Shown here: positions 24,550 to 33,149 of the stretch, in pieces
Numbering within the stretch: the stretch's first letter is position 1
Layout: the number at the start of each line of letters is the position of its first letter
Source of the DNA: Belnapia mucosa
Lineage (GTDB): Bacteria > Pseudomonadota > Alphaproteobacteria > Acetobacterales > Acetobacteraceae
Assembly (NCBI RefSeq): GCF_016775475.1
Contig: NZ_JAEUXJ010000006.1
Span: 248,001-312,000 of the forward strand
Direction: 5' to 3'
Length of the DNA stretch: 64,000 nucleotides
Made by a program: the position numbers and the translations under genes
Notes under the pieces: model-generated
The model's input: only the letters and a program-made list of their open reading frames with translations
What the model was told of the DNA's origin: nothing
The model's database searches: none

Positions 24550-27198
24550 ATGCCGACAACCCTGCCGCGCAGCCTCGTCAAAGGCTATCATCCGGCGGCC
24601 CTCTTCCGGCCCCGCAGCCTGGTCCTGATCGGCGACCCGGTGCAGCCGGAAGCGCCGATCCTCGCCGCGAACATCGCCGCCGGTGGCTTCCGCGGCAATG
24701 CCTGGGCCATAGGCATCGAGGCGCTGGGGCTGCGCCCGGTCGAGTCGGTCGAAGCCCTGCCGGAGGCCCCCGACCTCGCGGTGCTCTGCCTGCCGCCCGC
24801 GGCGCTGGAGCCGACCATGGCGGCGCTGGCCCGGCGCGGCTGCCACGCCGCCATCATCCCCGGCCCGGCGCCTGACCTCGGCGCCATCTCCGCCCGGACC
24901 GGAGTGCGCGCCCTTGGCCAGGGCAGTTTCGGCCTCTGCATTCCGGCGATCGGGCTGAACGCCTCGCTCTCGCATATCGCGCCGGCGACCGGGCGTTTGG
25001 CCCTGGTCACCCAATCCGCCGCGCTCGCCCGCGCCGTGCTGGACTGGGCGGCGGCGGAGCGGCTGGGCTTCAGCCATGTCATCGGCATCGGCGGCAATGC
25101 CACGCTCGGCTTTGCCGCCAGCCTCGACTGGCTGGCGCGGGATGCGGCGACGGGGGCGGTGCTGCTCGACCTGCGCCGGGTGCGCAATCGCCGTGCCTTC
25201 ATCTCCGCCGCCCGCGCCGCCGCCCGCACCCGGCCGGTGATGGCGATCCGCGCCGGCGGGCGGACCGCGGATGCCAGCGGCCTCGATGATGCGGTGATGG
25301 AGGCGGCGTTGCGCCGCGCCGGCGTGCTGCGCCTGGCGGGGCTCGAGGATCTGCTCGCCGCCACCGAGACCCTGGGCCGCGTCCGCCTGCGCCCGGCGGC
25401 CCCTGGCCCGCAGGGGGAGCCGCCGGCGACGCGGATCGGGATCGTCACCAATGGCATCGGGCTCGGCCATCTCGCCGCCGATGCGGTAATCGCCGGGGGC
25501 GGCACGCTGGCCAGGCTTCGGCCTGAATCCCTGGCCGCCTTCCAGGTGCTGATGCCTTCCGGCTGGGTGGTGGGCAACCCGCTCTCCCTCGGCCCGCTGG
25601 CCGGTCCGCGCCTGGCCGAGGCCGCCGCCATGCTGGCCGGGCTGCCGGAGGTGGATACGGTCCTCGCCCTGCATGCCCCCGCGCCCGGCGAGGCGCCGCC
25701 CGATGCCGCCGATGCCGCGGCCGAGGCGATGATCGCCGCCGCCCGGGCCGGCGGCGGGCGGGCGGCACCGATCCTGGTCGGCTGGGTCGGCCAGGCGACC
25801 GCGGGCCGGCAGCGCCGCGCCATGGCGGAGGCCGGCCTCGCCGTCTTCGCCACGCCCGAGGCGGCGGCGCGCGGCGCACTGCATCTCGCGGCCGATCGGC
25901 GCAACCGGGCGGCGGCGGCCGAGCTGCCCTCGCGCGAGGTGCTGGAACTGGCGCCCGACCGCGCCGCGGCCCGCCGGATCCTGGCCGGCGCCCGTGCCGC
26001 CGGGCGGCTGGCCCTGACGGTGGAGGAGGGGCTAGGCCTGCTGGCCGCCTATGGCATCCCCGCCGTGCCCGGCCGCCGCGCCGCCGGGCCGGAAGAGGCA
26101 GCGGCCGCCGCCGCCATGCTCGGCTTCCCGGTGGTGGTGAAGGTGCTGAGCCCCGACATCCCTATGAAGAGCGAGATCGGCGGCGTCGTCGCCGGCTTGG
26201 CCAGCGCCGAGGCGGTGCGGGCGGCAGCCCAGACGATGTTGGCCCGCATCCCGGCCGCCCGGCCCGGCGCGCGGATCGAAGGGCTGCTGGTCCAGCGCCA
26301 GGCCGCCCGGGCGCTGGAGCTGCGACTCCGCCTTGGCGAGGAGGCGATGTTCGGCCCCTGGATCGGCTTCGGCCCCGGCGCAAGCTTCGCCGCCGTGGCC
26401 GGCGAGGAGGGGCTGGACCTGCCGCCGCTGAACCTCGCGCTGGCGCATCAGCTGATCGCCCGATCCGGCGCCGCCCGCCTGCTCGCCGGCTTCCGCGGCC
26501 GCCGGCCCGCCGACCATGGCGCGGTGGCGGAGGCTCTGGTGCGGCTGTCCCAGATTGCCGTCGATTTCCCCGAGATCGCCGGCCTTACCATCGACCCGCT
26601 TTTCGCCGATGCGGATGGCGTGCTGGCGGTGGATGCGGCCTTGACCCTGCGGCCGCAGGGCGAGGTGGGGGAGCTGTCGATCCCGCCCTATCCGGCGGAG
26701 CTGGCCCGGCCCTTCCGCCTGCGCTCCGGCGAGGTGCTGGAGATTCGCCCCATCCGGCCCGAGGATGCCGCGGCCCTGGCCGAGGCTTTCCGCCGCCTCG
26801 ACCCCGAGGATATCCGCCGCCGCTTCTTCTCGCCGCTGAAGGAGCTCTCGCCGGTGCTCACCGCCCGCCTCACCCAGATCGACTACGACCGGGAAATGGC
26901 CTTTGTCGGCTGCACCGCGGACGGGGCGATCCAGGGCGTGGCGCGGCTGATCCGGGACCCGATGGCGCCGGCCGCGGAATTCGCGGTGATCGTCGCCAAG
27001 GCGATGAAGGGGCAGGGCCTCGGCCGGCACCTGATGGAGCGGCTGTTCGAATGGGGCCGCGAGGCGGGCGTGACGGAAATCGCCGGCCAGGTCCTCACCG
27101 AGAATCGGCCGATGCTGGAATTCGTCCGCCGACTCGGCTTCAGCCTCCGCCGCTCCCCCGAGGAGGAGGAGGTGATGGAGGCGCGCCTTCTTCTCTAG
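24550..27198 (+). CDS. Protein acetyltransferase, Pat/Pka type (acyl-CoA synthetase-like fused to GNAT)
   Basis: The 882-residue multidomain protein has three parts. The CoA-binding Rossmann domain covers about 1-115 (ALFRPRSLVLIGDPVQPEAPILAANIAAGG). A succinyl-CoA-ligase-like and ATP-grasp-like middle covers about 130-690 (VVVKVLSPDIPMKSEIGGVVAGL). A C-terminal GNAT domain covers about 720-882 (IRPIRPEDAAALAEAFRRLDPEDIRRRFF, MKGQGLGRHLMERLFEWGREAGV). This is the architecture of Pat enzymes that acetylate lysines of acyl-CoA synthetases and other metabolic proteins. The start (MPTTLPRSLVKGYHPAAL) is divergent from the esterase with only 69 bases between. Confidence 0.9.
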   Translation: MPTTLPRSLVKGYHPAALFRPRSLVLIGDPVQPEAPILAANIAAGGFRGNAWAIGIEALGLRPVESVEALPEAPDLAVLCLPPAALEPTMAALARRGCHAAIIPGPAPDLGAISARTGVRALGQGSFGLCIPAIGLNASLSHIAPATGRLALVTQSAALARAVLDWAAAERLGFSHVIGIGGNATLGFAASLDWLARDAATGAVLLDLRRVRNRRAFISAARAAARTRPVMAIRAGGRTADASGLDDAVMEAALRRAGVLRLAGLEDLLAATETLGRVRLRPAAPGPQGEPPATRIGIVTNGIGLGHLAADAVIAGGGTLARLRPESLAAFQVLMPSGWVVGNPLSLGPLAGPRLAEAAAMLAGLPEVDTVLALHAPAPGEAPPDAADAAAEAMIAAARAGGGRAAPILVGWVGQATAGRQRRAMAEAGLAVFATPEAAARGALHLAADRRNRAAAAELPSREVLELAPDRAAARRILAGARAAGRLALTVEEGLGLLAAYGIPAVPGRRAAGPEEAAAAAAMLGFPVVVKVLSPDIPMKSEIGGVVAGLASAEAVRAAAQTMLARIPAARPGARIEGLLVQRQAARALELRLRLGEEAMFGPWIGFGPGASFAAVAGEEGLDLPPLNLALAHQLIARSGAARLLAGFRGRRPADHGAVAEALVRLSQIAVDFPEIAGLTIDPLFADADGVLAVDAALTLRPQGEVGELSIPPYPAELARPFRLRSGEVLEIRPIRPEDAAALAEAFRRLDPEDIRRRFFSPLKELSPVLTARLTQIDYDREMAFVGCTADGAIQGVARLIRDPMAPAAEFAVIVAKAMKGQGLGRHLMERLFEWGREAGVTEIAGQVLTENRPMLEFVRRLGFSLRRSPEEEEVMEARLLL

Positions 27199-28079
27199 CC
27201 CTGTTCGGCGCGGGTCGCCGCGATCAGCTCCCGCACCCGCGCCGCGGCGGTGCTGCCCTTCAGCGCATCGCGCCAGGCCGTCTCGGCGACCCGCTGATGG
27301 ACGGAAATCGCCTCATCCGCCGCAGTGATCATGGCGACGCCGAGGCCGGCGGTGGGCGGCGCATCGGGCGGGAAGGGGCTGCCGACCACATGCGCGCGGT
27401 CGCGGCCGCGCAGCACGATGAAATTGCCCGAAGGGTCGGGCCCGGCAGTCAGGCCGAGCTGGAGGCCGATGGGGACGCTTTCCATCAGATTGGCAATGCT
27501 TTCCGCCTCGGTCAGCGCGGCGGCGCGGCAGCGGGACCGGCTGCGCTCCGGCAATGGGATGCCGGCGGCGACGCCATCCTGCAGGAAGCGCCGGAGCGCG
27601 CCTTCGGAGAGGATGCCGATGATGTTCGGCCGGCGCTGCTGGTGGACCTTCTTCCGCGCCGCCAGCAGGCCGAGCGCCTGATCGGCCATGGCCCGCGCCG
27701 GCACCCGGTCGGGCGCAGCATCGGCCGCCTCGGTCCAGGCCTCGGCCAGGGCGCCTTCGAAGGCTTCGGTGGAGACCTGGTAGCAGAGCGCACCGCCGAC
27801 CATCAGGATCTGGTCGGCCTGTTCCTCGACCTGGCGAAGCCGTTCCTGAAAGGCGACGGGACGGGAAAAATACTCGACTCCGATCCCGAGCAGCGACAGC
27901 GGGGAAATCTTCAGCAGTTCGGCCAGCCGCCGGATCGTATCCAGCTTGATGACCTCGCCCTTCTCATAGCGGTAGAGCGCAGCACGGGAGACGCCCAGGC
28001 GGGCGGCGATTTCCTCTGCCCGCAGGCCGGATTCCAGCCGGTAGGCCCGCAATTGCTGCCCGATATCCGCAAACCGCAT
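27195..28079 (-). CDS. XRE-family transcriptional regulator with C-terminal sensor region
   Basis: The 294-residue protein has an N-terminal Cro/C1-type helix-turn-helix at residues 5-60 (GQQLRAYRLESGLRAEEIAARLGVSRAALYRYEKGEVIKLDTIRRLAELL), then a roughly 230-residue regulatory domain with no family recognised. It lies 3' of the acetyltransferase gene (4-base convergent overlap) and downstream of the glyoxylate-pathway pair on the same strand, separated by a strong hairpin. Two TGAGA/TCTCA palindromes upstream of its start fit autoregulation. Confidence 0.85.
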   Translation of the reverse strand: MRFADIGQQLRAYRLESGLRAEEIAARLGVSRAALYRYEKGEVIKLDTIRRLAELLKISPLSLLGIGVEYFSRPVAFQERLRQVEEQADQILMVGGALCYQVSTEAFEGALAEAWTEAADAAPDRVPARAMADQALGLLAARKKVHQQRRPNIIGILSEGALRRFLQDGVAAGIPLPERSRSRCRAAALTEAESIANLMESVPIGLQLGLTAGPDPSGNFIVLRGRDRAHVVGSPFPPDAPPTAGLGVAMITAADEAISVHQRVAETAWRDALKGSTAAARVRELIAATRAEQG

Positions 28080-28089
28080 AGTCGCCTCC

Positions 28090-28165
28090 GAGACGTCTCA
28101 ATGCCTTGCCATTTTGGCCGCGCCATCTGGACCTGAAATGGTTAGCTTTTTGAGAAGATATCTCA
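28090..28165. promoter_or_regulatory. Two palindromes upstream of the XRE regulator
   Basis: GAGACGTCTC, a perfect 10-base palindrome at 28090-28099, lies 11 bases before the XRE start codon. TGAGA-AGATA-TCTCA lies at 28151-28165. They share the half-site TGAGA but with different spacers (2 and 5 bases). They are the only clear inverted repeats in the 200-base leader and could be autoregulatory operators. Inferred. Confidence 0.35.
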
Positions 28166-28244
28166 CGCCGATGACGGAACGCGCAAAAGCTTGCCGCGCA
28201 CCGATGCCGAAATCAAGTAACTGAGATCATTGCAACGCTTCTTC

Positions 28245-28277
28245 ATGGGGCCGCGGGCCGTTCGCCTGCGGCCCCAT
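28245..28277 (-). terminator. Strong GC hairpin after the GarR gene
   Basis: The 10-base arms ATGGGGCCGC (28245-28254) and GCGGCCCCAT (28268-28277) match perfectly around a 13-base loop, starting 6 bases after the GarR stop. No T-run follows, so it is called a terminator-like hairpin from its strength and position. Confidence 0.55.
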
Positions 28278-28282
28278 GCGCG

Positions 28283-29170
28283 TCAGCCAGGCTCGGCCGC
28301 GACCGGATGCGCCGCCATCACCTCCAGCGCCTTCACCAGCCCGGAATGGTCGAGCTGCCCGCCGCCGGCGGCGATGCAGGCCGAGAAGAGCTGCTGCGTC
28401 GAGGCAGTGTTCGGCAGCGCCACGCCCAGCTCCTTGGCCGAGGTCAGGGCCAGGTTGAGGTCCTTCTGGTGCAGGACGATGCGGAAGCCCGGATTGAAGG
28501 TCCGCTTGATCATCCGCTCGCCATGGAGCTCGAGGATGCGGGAGGTGGCGAGGCCGCCCATCAGCGCCTGGCGCACCTTGGCCGGATCGGCGCCGGCCTT
28601 GCTGGCGAAGACCAGCGCCTCGCCCACCGCCTCGATCGTCAGGGCGACGATGATCTGGTTGGCGACCTTCGTCGTCTGCCCGGCACCGTTCGGTCCGACC
28701 AGGGTGATGTTCTTGCCCATCGCCTCGAACAGCGGCTTGGCGCGCTCGAAGGCCTTCTCCTCGCCACCCACCATGATGGTGAGGCTGGCCTGCTTGGCGC
28801 CGACCTCGCCGCCCGAGACCGGGGCGTCGAGATAGTCGCAGCCGAGGGCATTGACCTTCCCGGCGAAGGTCTTGGTCGCGGTCGGGCTGATCGAGGACAT
28901 GTCGATCACCAGCTTGCCGGCGGACAGCCCCGCCGCCACGCCGCCCGGGCCGAACAGCGCCGCCTCGACATCCGGGGTATCGGGCACCATCAGGATGATG
29001 ACCTCGGCCGCCTTGGCGACGGCGGCGGCGTCGGCGGCAACGGTGAAGGCCGCGCGCGACTCGGCATCGAGGCTCCGCCGCTCCGGCACGATGATCTCGT
29101 GGCCCGCAGTCTTCAGATGCCCGGCCATGGGCTTGCCCATGATGCCGAGGCCGATGAAGCCGATCTTCAT
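28283..29170 (-). CDS. garR: 2-hydroxy-3-oxopropionate (tartronate semialdehyde) reductase
   Basis: The 295-residue protein shows the beta-hydroxyacid dehydrogenase pattern. The NAD(P) motif IGFIGLGIMGKPMAGHL is at residues 2-18, DAPVSGGEVGAKQASLTIMVGG at about 115-137, and the catalytic Lys lies in NGAGQTTKVANQIIVAL near 165-180. Close relatives reduce tartronate semialdehyde to glycerate in glyoxylate assimilation. The adjacent hydroxypyruvate isomerase strongly supports this. The glyoxylate carboligase gcl, usually the first gene of such operons, is not in the window. Confidence 0.88.
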   Translation of the reverse strand: MKIGFIGLGIMGKPMAGHLKTAGHEIIVPERRSLDAESRAAFTVAADAAAVAKAAEVIILMVPDTPDVEAALFGPGGVAAGLSAGKLVIDMSSISPTATKTFAGKVNALGCDYLDAPVSGGEVGAKQASLTIMVGGEEKAFERAKPLFEAMGKNITLVGPNGAGQTTKVANQIIVALTIEAVGEALVFASKAGADPAKVRQALMGGLATSRILELHGERMIKRTFNPGFRIVLHQKDLNLALTSAKELGVALPNTASTQQLFSACIAAGGGQLDHSGLVKALEVMAAHPVAAEPG

Positions 29171-29193
29171 ATCCGGCTGATCCTTCTTGCTGG

Positions 29194-29976
29194 TCAGGAT
29201 TTGTAGGGGGCGAACCAGCCGAGCCCGGCCTCGGTCTCGCCGGCGGGCCGGTATTCGCAGCCGATCCAGCCCTGGAAGCCGAGCCGGTCGATCGCCTGGA
29301 AGACGAAGGGCCAGTTCACCTCGCCGGTGCCCGGCTCGTTGCGGCCCGGATTGTCGGCCACCTGCATATGCGCGATCAGCGGCATCTGCCGCTCCGCGGT
29401 CTTCACCAGATCGCCCTCGGTGATCTGGCAGTGATAGAGGTCGAATTGCAGGCCGAGCTTCGACGGCCCGCCGACCGCGGCGATGATCGCCGCCGCCTCA
29501 TCCGTGGTGTTGAGGAAGAAGCCCGGGATGTCACGGTGGTTGATCGGCTCGATCACCGGCAGCACCCCGGCCTTGCCGCATTCCTCCGCCGCCCAGGCCA
29601 AGTTGGCGGCATAGACCGAGAGCATCGTGTCGCGCGCCATGCCGGCGGGGACCAGCCCGGCCATCAGATGCAGGCGCGGGCAGGCGAGGGTGGTGGCGTA
29701 GTCGAGGGCCTTCCGGACGCCCTCGCGGAATTCGGCCTGCCGGCCGGGAAGCGCCGCCTGGCCGCGCTCGCCCTTCGCCCAGTCGCCGGGCGGGGCGTTG
29801 AACAGCACCTGGGAGAGGCCGTTATCCTTCAGCCGGGTCGCGATCTCCGCCGCCGGGAAGTCGTAGGGAAAGAGGAACTCCACCGCCTCGAAGCCCGCCG
29901 CCCGGGCCCGGGCGAAGCGGTCGAGGAAGGGCACCTCGTTGAACATCATCGACAGGTTGGCGGCGAAGCGCGGCAT
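29194..29976 (-). CDS. hyi: Hydroxypyruvate isomerase family protein
   Basis: The 260-residue TIM-barrel protein has MPRFAANLSMMFNEVPFLDRFARARAAGFEAVEFLFPYDFPA at the start, CPRLHLMAGLVP near 105, EPINHRDIPGFFLNTTDEAA near 150, LQFDLYHCQITEGDL near 180 and WIGCEYRPAGETEAGLGWFAPY at the end. These are the metal- and substrate-binding blocks of Hyi. It interconverts hydroxypyruvate and tartronate semialdehyde. It is followed by garR after 23 bases; the two form an operon. Confidence 0.9.
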   Translation of the reverse strand: MPRFAANLSMMFNEVPFLDRFARARAAGFEAVEFLFPYDFPAAEIATRLKDNGLSQVLFNAPPGDWAKGERGQAALPGRQAEFREGVRKALDYATTLACPRLHLMAGLVPAGMARDTMLSVYAANLAWAAEECGKAGVLPVIEPINHRDIPGFFLNTTDEAAAIIAAVGGPSKLGLQFDLYHCQITEGDLVKTAERQMPLIAHMQVADNPGRNEPGTGEVNWPFVFQAIDRLGFQGWIGCEYRPAGETEAGLGWFAPYKS

Positions 29977-30096
29977 GGTCCCCCCCCGGCAGGCTTTCGG
30001 CGCGCACGCTACTCAGAGCCGGCCGCCCTGGCTACAGGCCCGCTGGTCAGTCCTGCCGGGCATGCGCTGTAGCGCGGCGGATGATACGCTGGGGGC

Positions 30097-31179
30097 ATGA
30101 CGGAGCGACGCATCCCACCCGAAGCCTTCACCCCGGTCGCGCTGCTCGGCCTGCTCGCCGCCCTGGCGCTGGCGGTCGGGTGCCTGCTGGTGCTCTGGCC
30201 CTTCCTCTCGGCGCTGCTCTGGGCGGCGATCCTGGTCTACTCCACCTGGCCGGCCTACAGGGTCCTGCGGGAGCGCACCCGGCTCTCGCCCGGGCTGGCC
30301 GCCGGGGTGATGGTGCTGCTGGAATTCCTGCTGATCGGCCTGCCGCTGGTCTTCGCCACGCCCACCCGGCGGGAGGATATCGAGGGGCTGCGGCGGGCGG
30401 TCGAGACCTTCCTCACCCAGGGCATGCCGGGCCTCGGCACCTGGCTCGGCAATCTGCCGCTGATCGGTGGCTATCTCGGCCATTACCTCGAAGGGGTGGA
30501 TTTCGGCTTCTCCGGCCTGACCGACCTGCTCAGCCCCTATGCCGGAACGCTGGCGCAGAATGCGCTCTCGGTGCTGCTCGCCGTGCTGTCCGGCCTGGCC
30601 GAAGTGCTGGTCGCCATTTTCCTCGCCTTCTTCCTCTACCGCGACGGGCCGGCGATTGCGCTCCGGGCCGAGCAGGCGCTGGAGCGGCTGGCCGGCGACC
30701 GGACCCGCCACCTGGTGGCGCTGACCGGCGATGTGACCCGGGGCGTGGTTTATGGGCTGCTCGGCACGGCGGTGGTGCAGGGGATCATGACGAGCTTCGG
30801 CCTCTGGATCGCCGGCGTGCCGCGGCCGGTGCTGCTCGGCGTCGTGGCCGGCGTCATTTCCATCATGCCGGTCGGGGCGCCGCTGGTCTGGATTCCGGCG
30901 ACCCTCTGGCTGTTCAGCCAGGGCTCGACCGGCTGGGCCGTCTTCCTCGGCCTCTACGGCGCCTTCGGCATCAGCAGCGCGGATAATGTGATCCGGCCCT
31001 GGCTCATCTCCCGCGGCGCCGACCTGCCGCTATTGTTGACCCTGCTCGGGGCGCTCGGCGGGGTCTTCGCCTTCGGCTTCCTCGGCCTGTTCCTGGGGCC
31101 GGTCCTGCTCGCCGTCGGCTATACCCTGCTCAAGGACTGGGCAACGGAAGGGTCGAAGCCGGCCGGAACATCCGGCTAA
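30097..31179 (+). CDS. AI-2E family (PerM/YdiK) membrane protein
   Basis: The 360-residue protein is mostly membrane helices: ALLGLLAALALAVGCLLVLWPFLSALLWAAILVYSTWPAY at the start, several others around 200-260, and SADNVIRPWLISRGADLPLLLTLLGALGGVFAFGFLGLFLGPVLLAVGY at the end, the conserved DNxxRPxLI motif of the family. Transport function in the family is debated (autoinducer-2 export, sodium/proton antiport or peptidoglycan-linked roles). It stands alone, upstream of the peptide transporter. Confidence 0.9.
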   Translation: MTERRIPPEAFTPVALLGLLAALALAVGCLLVLWPFLSALLWAAILVYSTWPAYRVLRERTRLSPGLAAGVMVLLEFLLIGLPLVFATPTRREDIEGLRRAVETFLTQGMPGLGTWLGNLPLIGGYLGHYLEGVDFGFSGLTDLLSPYAGTLAQNALSVLLAVLSGLAEVLVAIFLAFFLYRDGPAIALRAEQALERLAGDRTRHLVALTGDVTRGVVYGLLGTAVVQGIMTSFGLWIAGVPRPVLLGVVAGVISIMPVGAPLVWIPATLWLFSQGSTGWAVFLGLYGAFGISSADNVIRPWLISRGADLPLLLTLLGALGGVFAFGFLGLFLGPVLLAVGYTLLKDWATEGSKPAGTSG

Positions 31180-31244
31180 CACCCTTTCGCGGCAGGGGCC
31201 TGCGGCCTATAGGGGCGCGATCCGCCCAGGGACGGTCCCCCCGC

Positions 31245-32231
31245 ATGCTCGCCTTCGTCATCTCCCGAATCCTGCAGGCCCTGCCCGTGATGGCGGTGGT
31301 GGCGCTGATCAGCTTCGCCATGTTCGCCTATGTCGGCGATCCGGTGGCGATCATGCTCGGCCAGGACTTCACCGAGGCGCAACGCCAGGCGCTGGTGGCA
31401 AGCCTCGGGCTCGACCAGCCCTTCTTCGTGCAATTCGCCAAATTCCTCTGGAATGCGCTGCACGGCGAATTCGGCCTGTCCTACCGGCTGTCCCGCCCGG
31501 TGGCGGAGCTGATCGCCGAGCGCGCGCCGGCGACGCTGGAACTCGCCTTCTGCGCCGCGCTGGTCTCGATCTGCATCGGCGTGCCGATGGGGGTCTATAC
31601 GGGGCTCTACCGCAATTCCTGGCTCAGCCGGCTGTTCCTGACCTTCAGCCTGATCGGGGTCTCGCTGCCGACCTTCCTGATCGGCATCCTGCTGATCCTG
31701 GTCTTCTCCGTCTGGCTCGGCTGGCTGCCGAGCTTCGGCCGGGGCGATACGGTGCAGGTCGGCTGGTGGAGCACCGGATTGCTGACCGCCTCCGGCCTCA
31801 AGGCGCTGATCCTGCCCTCGATCACCCTCGGCCTGTTCCAGCTCACGCTCATCATGCGGCTGGTCCGGGCGGAGATGCTGGAGGTGCTGCGCACCGACTA
31901 CATCAAATTCGCCCGCGCCCGGGGCCTCGCCAACCGGGTCATCCATTTCGGCCATGCGCTGAAGAACACGCTGGTGCCGGTCATCACCGTCGCCGGGCTG
32001 CAGCTTGGCGGGATCATCGCCTTCGCCATCGTGACGGAGACGGTGTTCCAGTGGCCGGGCATGGGCCTGCTCTTCATCCAGTCGGTCAACTCCGCCGATA
32101 TCCCGGTCATGGCAGCCTATCTGATGCTCATCGCCCTCGTCTTCGTCACCATCAACCTTGTGGTGGACCTGCTCTACTACGCCGTGGATCCGAGGCTTCG
32201 CGTCGGCGGCGGCGCGGCGCGGGGGCACTGA
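31245..32231 (+). CDS. Peptide ABC transporter permease, DppB type
   Basis: The 328-residue protein has one N-terminal helix (ILQALPVMAVVALISFAMFAYVGDP), then the binding-protein-dependent permease domain. Near residue 215 it has the EAA loop EMLEVLRTDYIKFARARGLANRVIHFGHALKNTLVPVI, followed by ETVFQWPGMGLL. First gene of a four-gene dipeptide/oligopeptide importer; the second follows after 3 bases. No substrate-binding protein is encoded next to it. Confidence 0.92.
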   Translation: MLAFVISRILQALPVMAVVALISFAMFAYVGDPVAIMLGQDFTEAQRQALVASLGLDQPFFVQFAKFLWNALHGEFGLSYRLSRPVAELIAERAPATLELAFCAALVSICIGVPMGVYTGLYRNSWLSRLFLTFSLIGVSLPTFLIGILLILVFSVWLGWLPSFGRGDTVQVGWWSTGLLTASGLKALILPSITLGLFQLTLIMRLVRAEMLEVLRTDYIKFARARGLANRVIHFGHALKNTLVPVITVAGLQLGGIIAFAIVTETVFQWPGMGLLFIQSVNSADIPVMAAYLMLIALVFVTINLVVDLLYYAVDPRLRVGGGAARGH

Positions 32232-32234
32232 GCC

Positions 32235-33149
32235 ATGGCCGCCGCCATCGCCCGCATGCTGGACAGCGACCTCTGGTGGTCCTTCCGGCGCTCGCCTGTC
32301 ACCATCGCCTCGGCGGTGGTGGCGCTGGTCTGCATCCTCGGCGCCGCCTTCGCGCCCTTCCTGGCGCCGCATGATCCCTTCGACGTGGCGACGCTGAACC
32401 TGATCGATGCCTTCAAGCCGCCGGCCTGGGCGGCAGAGGGCGACGCTGCCTACCTGCTCGGCTCGGACGACCAGGGGCGGGACATCCTTTCGGCCATCAT
32501 GTATGGCGCGCGGGTCTCGCTGCTGGTGGGCATCTGCTCGGTCGTCTTCGCCATGCTGGTCGGCGTCGCGGTCGGCTTGCTCGCCGGCTATGCCGGCGGG
32601 GCGGTGGATGGGTTGCTGATGCGCATCGCCGATATCCAGCTCACCTTCCCGAACATCCTGATCGCGCTGCTGGTCGATGGCGTGGCGCGGGCGGCGCTGC
32701 CGCCGGCGGTGCATGACCGGGTTGCCCTGTTTGTCGTCATCTTCGCCATCGGCATCAGCGCCTGGCCGCAATTCGCCCGCACCGTGCGCGGCTCGACCCT
32801 GGTGGAGCGCAACAAGGAATATGTCCTGGCCGCCCGGGTGATCGGCATCTCCCAGGCGCGGATCATGCTGACCCATGTGCTGCCGAACGTGCTCGGCCCG
32901 GTACTGGTCATCGCCACCCTGGGTCTGTCGAACGCGATTATCTCCGAGGCGACGCTGTCCTATCTCGGCGCCGGCGTGCCGCAGACCCAGCCCTCGCTCG
33001 GCACCCTCATCCGCATCGGCAACGACTTCCTGATGAGCGGGGAGTGGTGGATCGCGGTCTTTCCCGGCATCGCGCTGATCGTCATGGTCCTGTCGGTGAA
33101 CCTGCTCGGCGATTGGCTGCGCGATGCGCTGAACCCGAGGCTCCGTTGA
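32235..33149 (+). CDS. Peptide ABC transporter permease, DppC type
   Basis: The 304-residue protein has an N-terminal helix, the LLGSDDQGRDILSAIMYGARVSLLVG block near 75-95, and the EAA loop STLVERNKEYVLAARVIGISQARIMLTHVLPNVLGPVLV near 195-230. It heterodimerises with the DppB-type permease. Its stop overlaps the next start (TGATG). Confidence 0.92.
   Translation: MAAAIARMLDSDLWWSFRRSPVTIASAVVALVCILGAAFAPFLAPHDPFDVATLNLIDAFKPPAWAAEGDAAYLLGSDDQGRDILSAIMYGARVSLLVGICSVVFAMLVGVAVGLLAGYAGGAVDGLLMRIADIQLTFPNILIALLVDGVARAALPPAVHDRVALFVVIFAIGISAWPQFARTVRGSTLVERNKEYVLAARVIGISQARIMLTHVLPNVLGPVLVIATLGLSNAIISEATLSYLGAGVPQTQPSLGTLIRIGNDFLMSGEWWIAVFPGIALIVMVLSVNLLGDWLRDALNPRLR

Noticed and set aside
24481..25884. 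N-terminal extension of the esterase to 25884 on the minus strand
   Set aside because: The extension is antisense to the Pat-type acetyltransferase and has no family features. The ATG at 24480 has a good ribosome-binding site.
29977..29990. Poly-C run after the hyi start
   Set aside because: It looks like an intergenic homopolymer of 8 C; no phase-variable gene frame crosses it.
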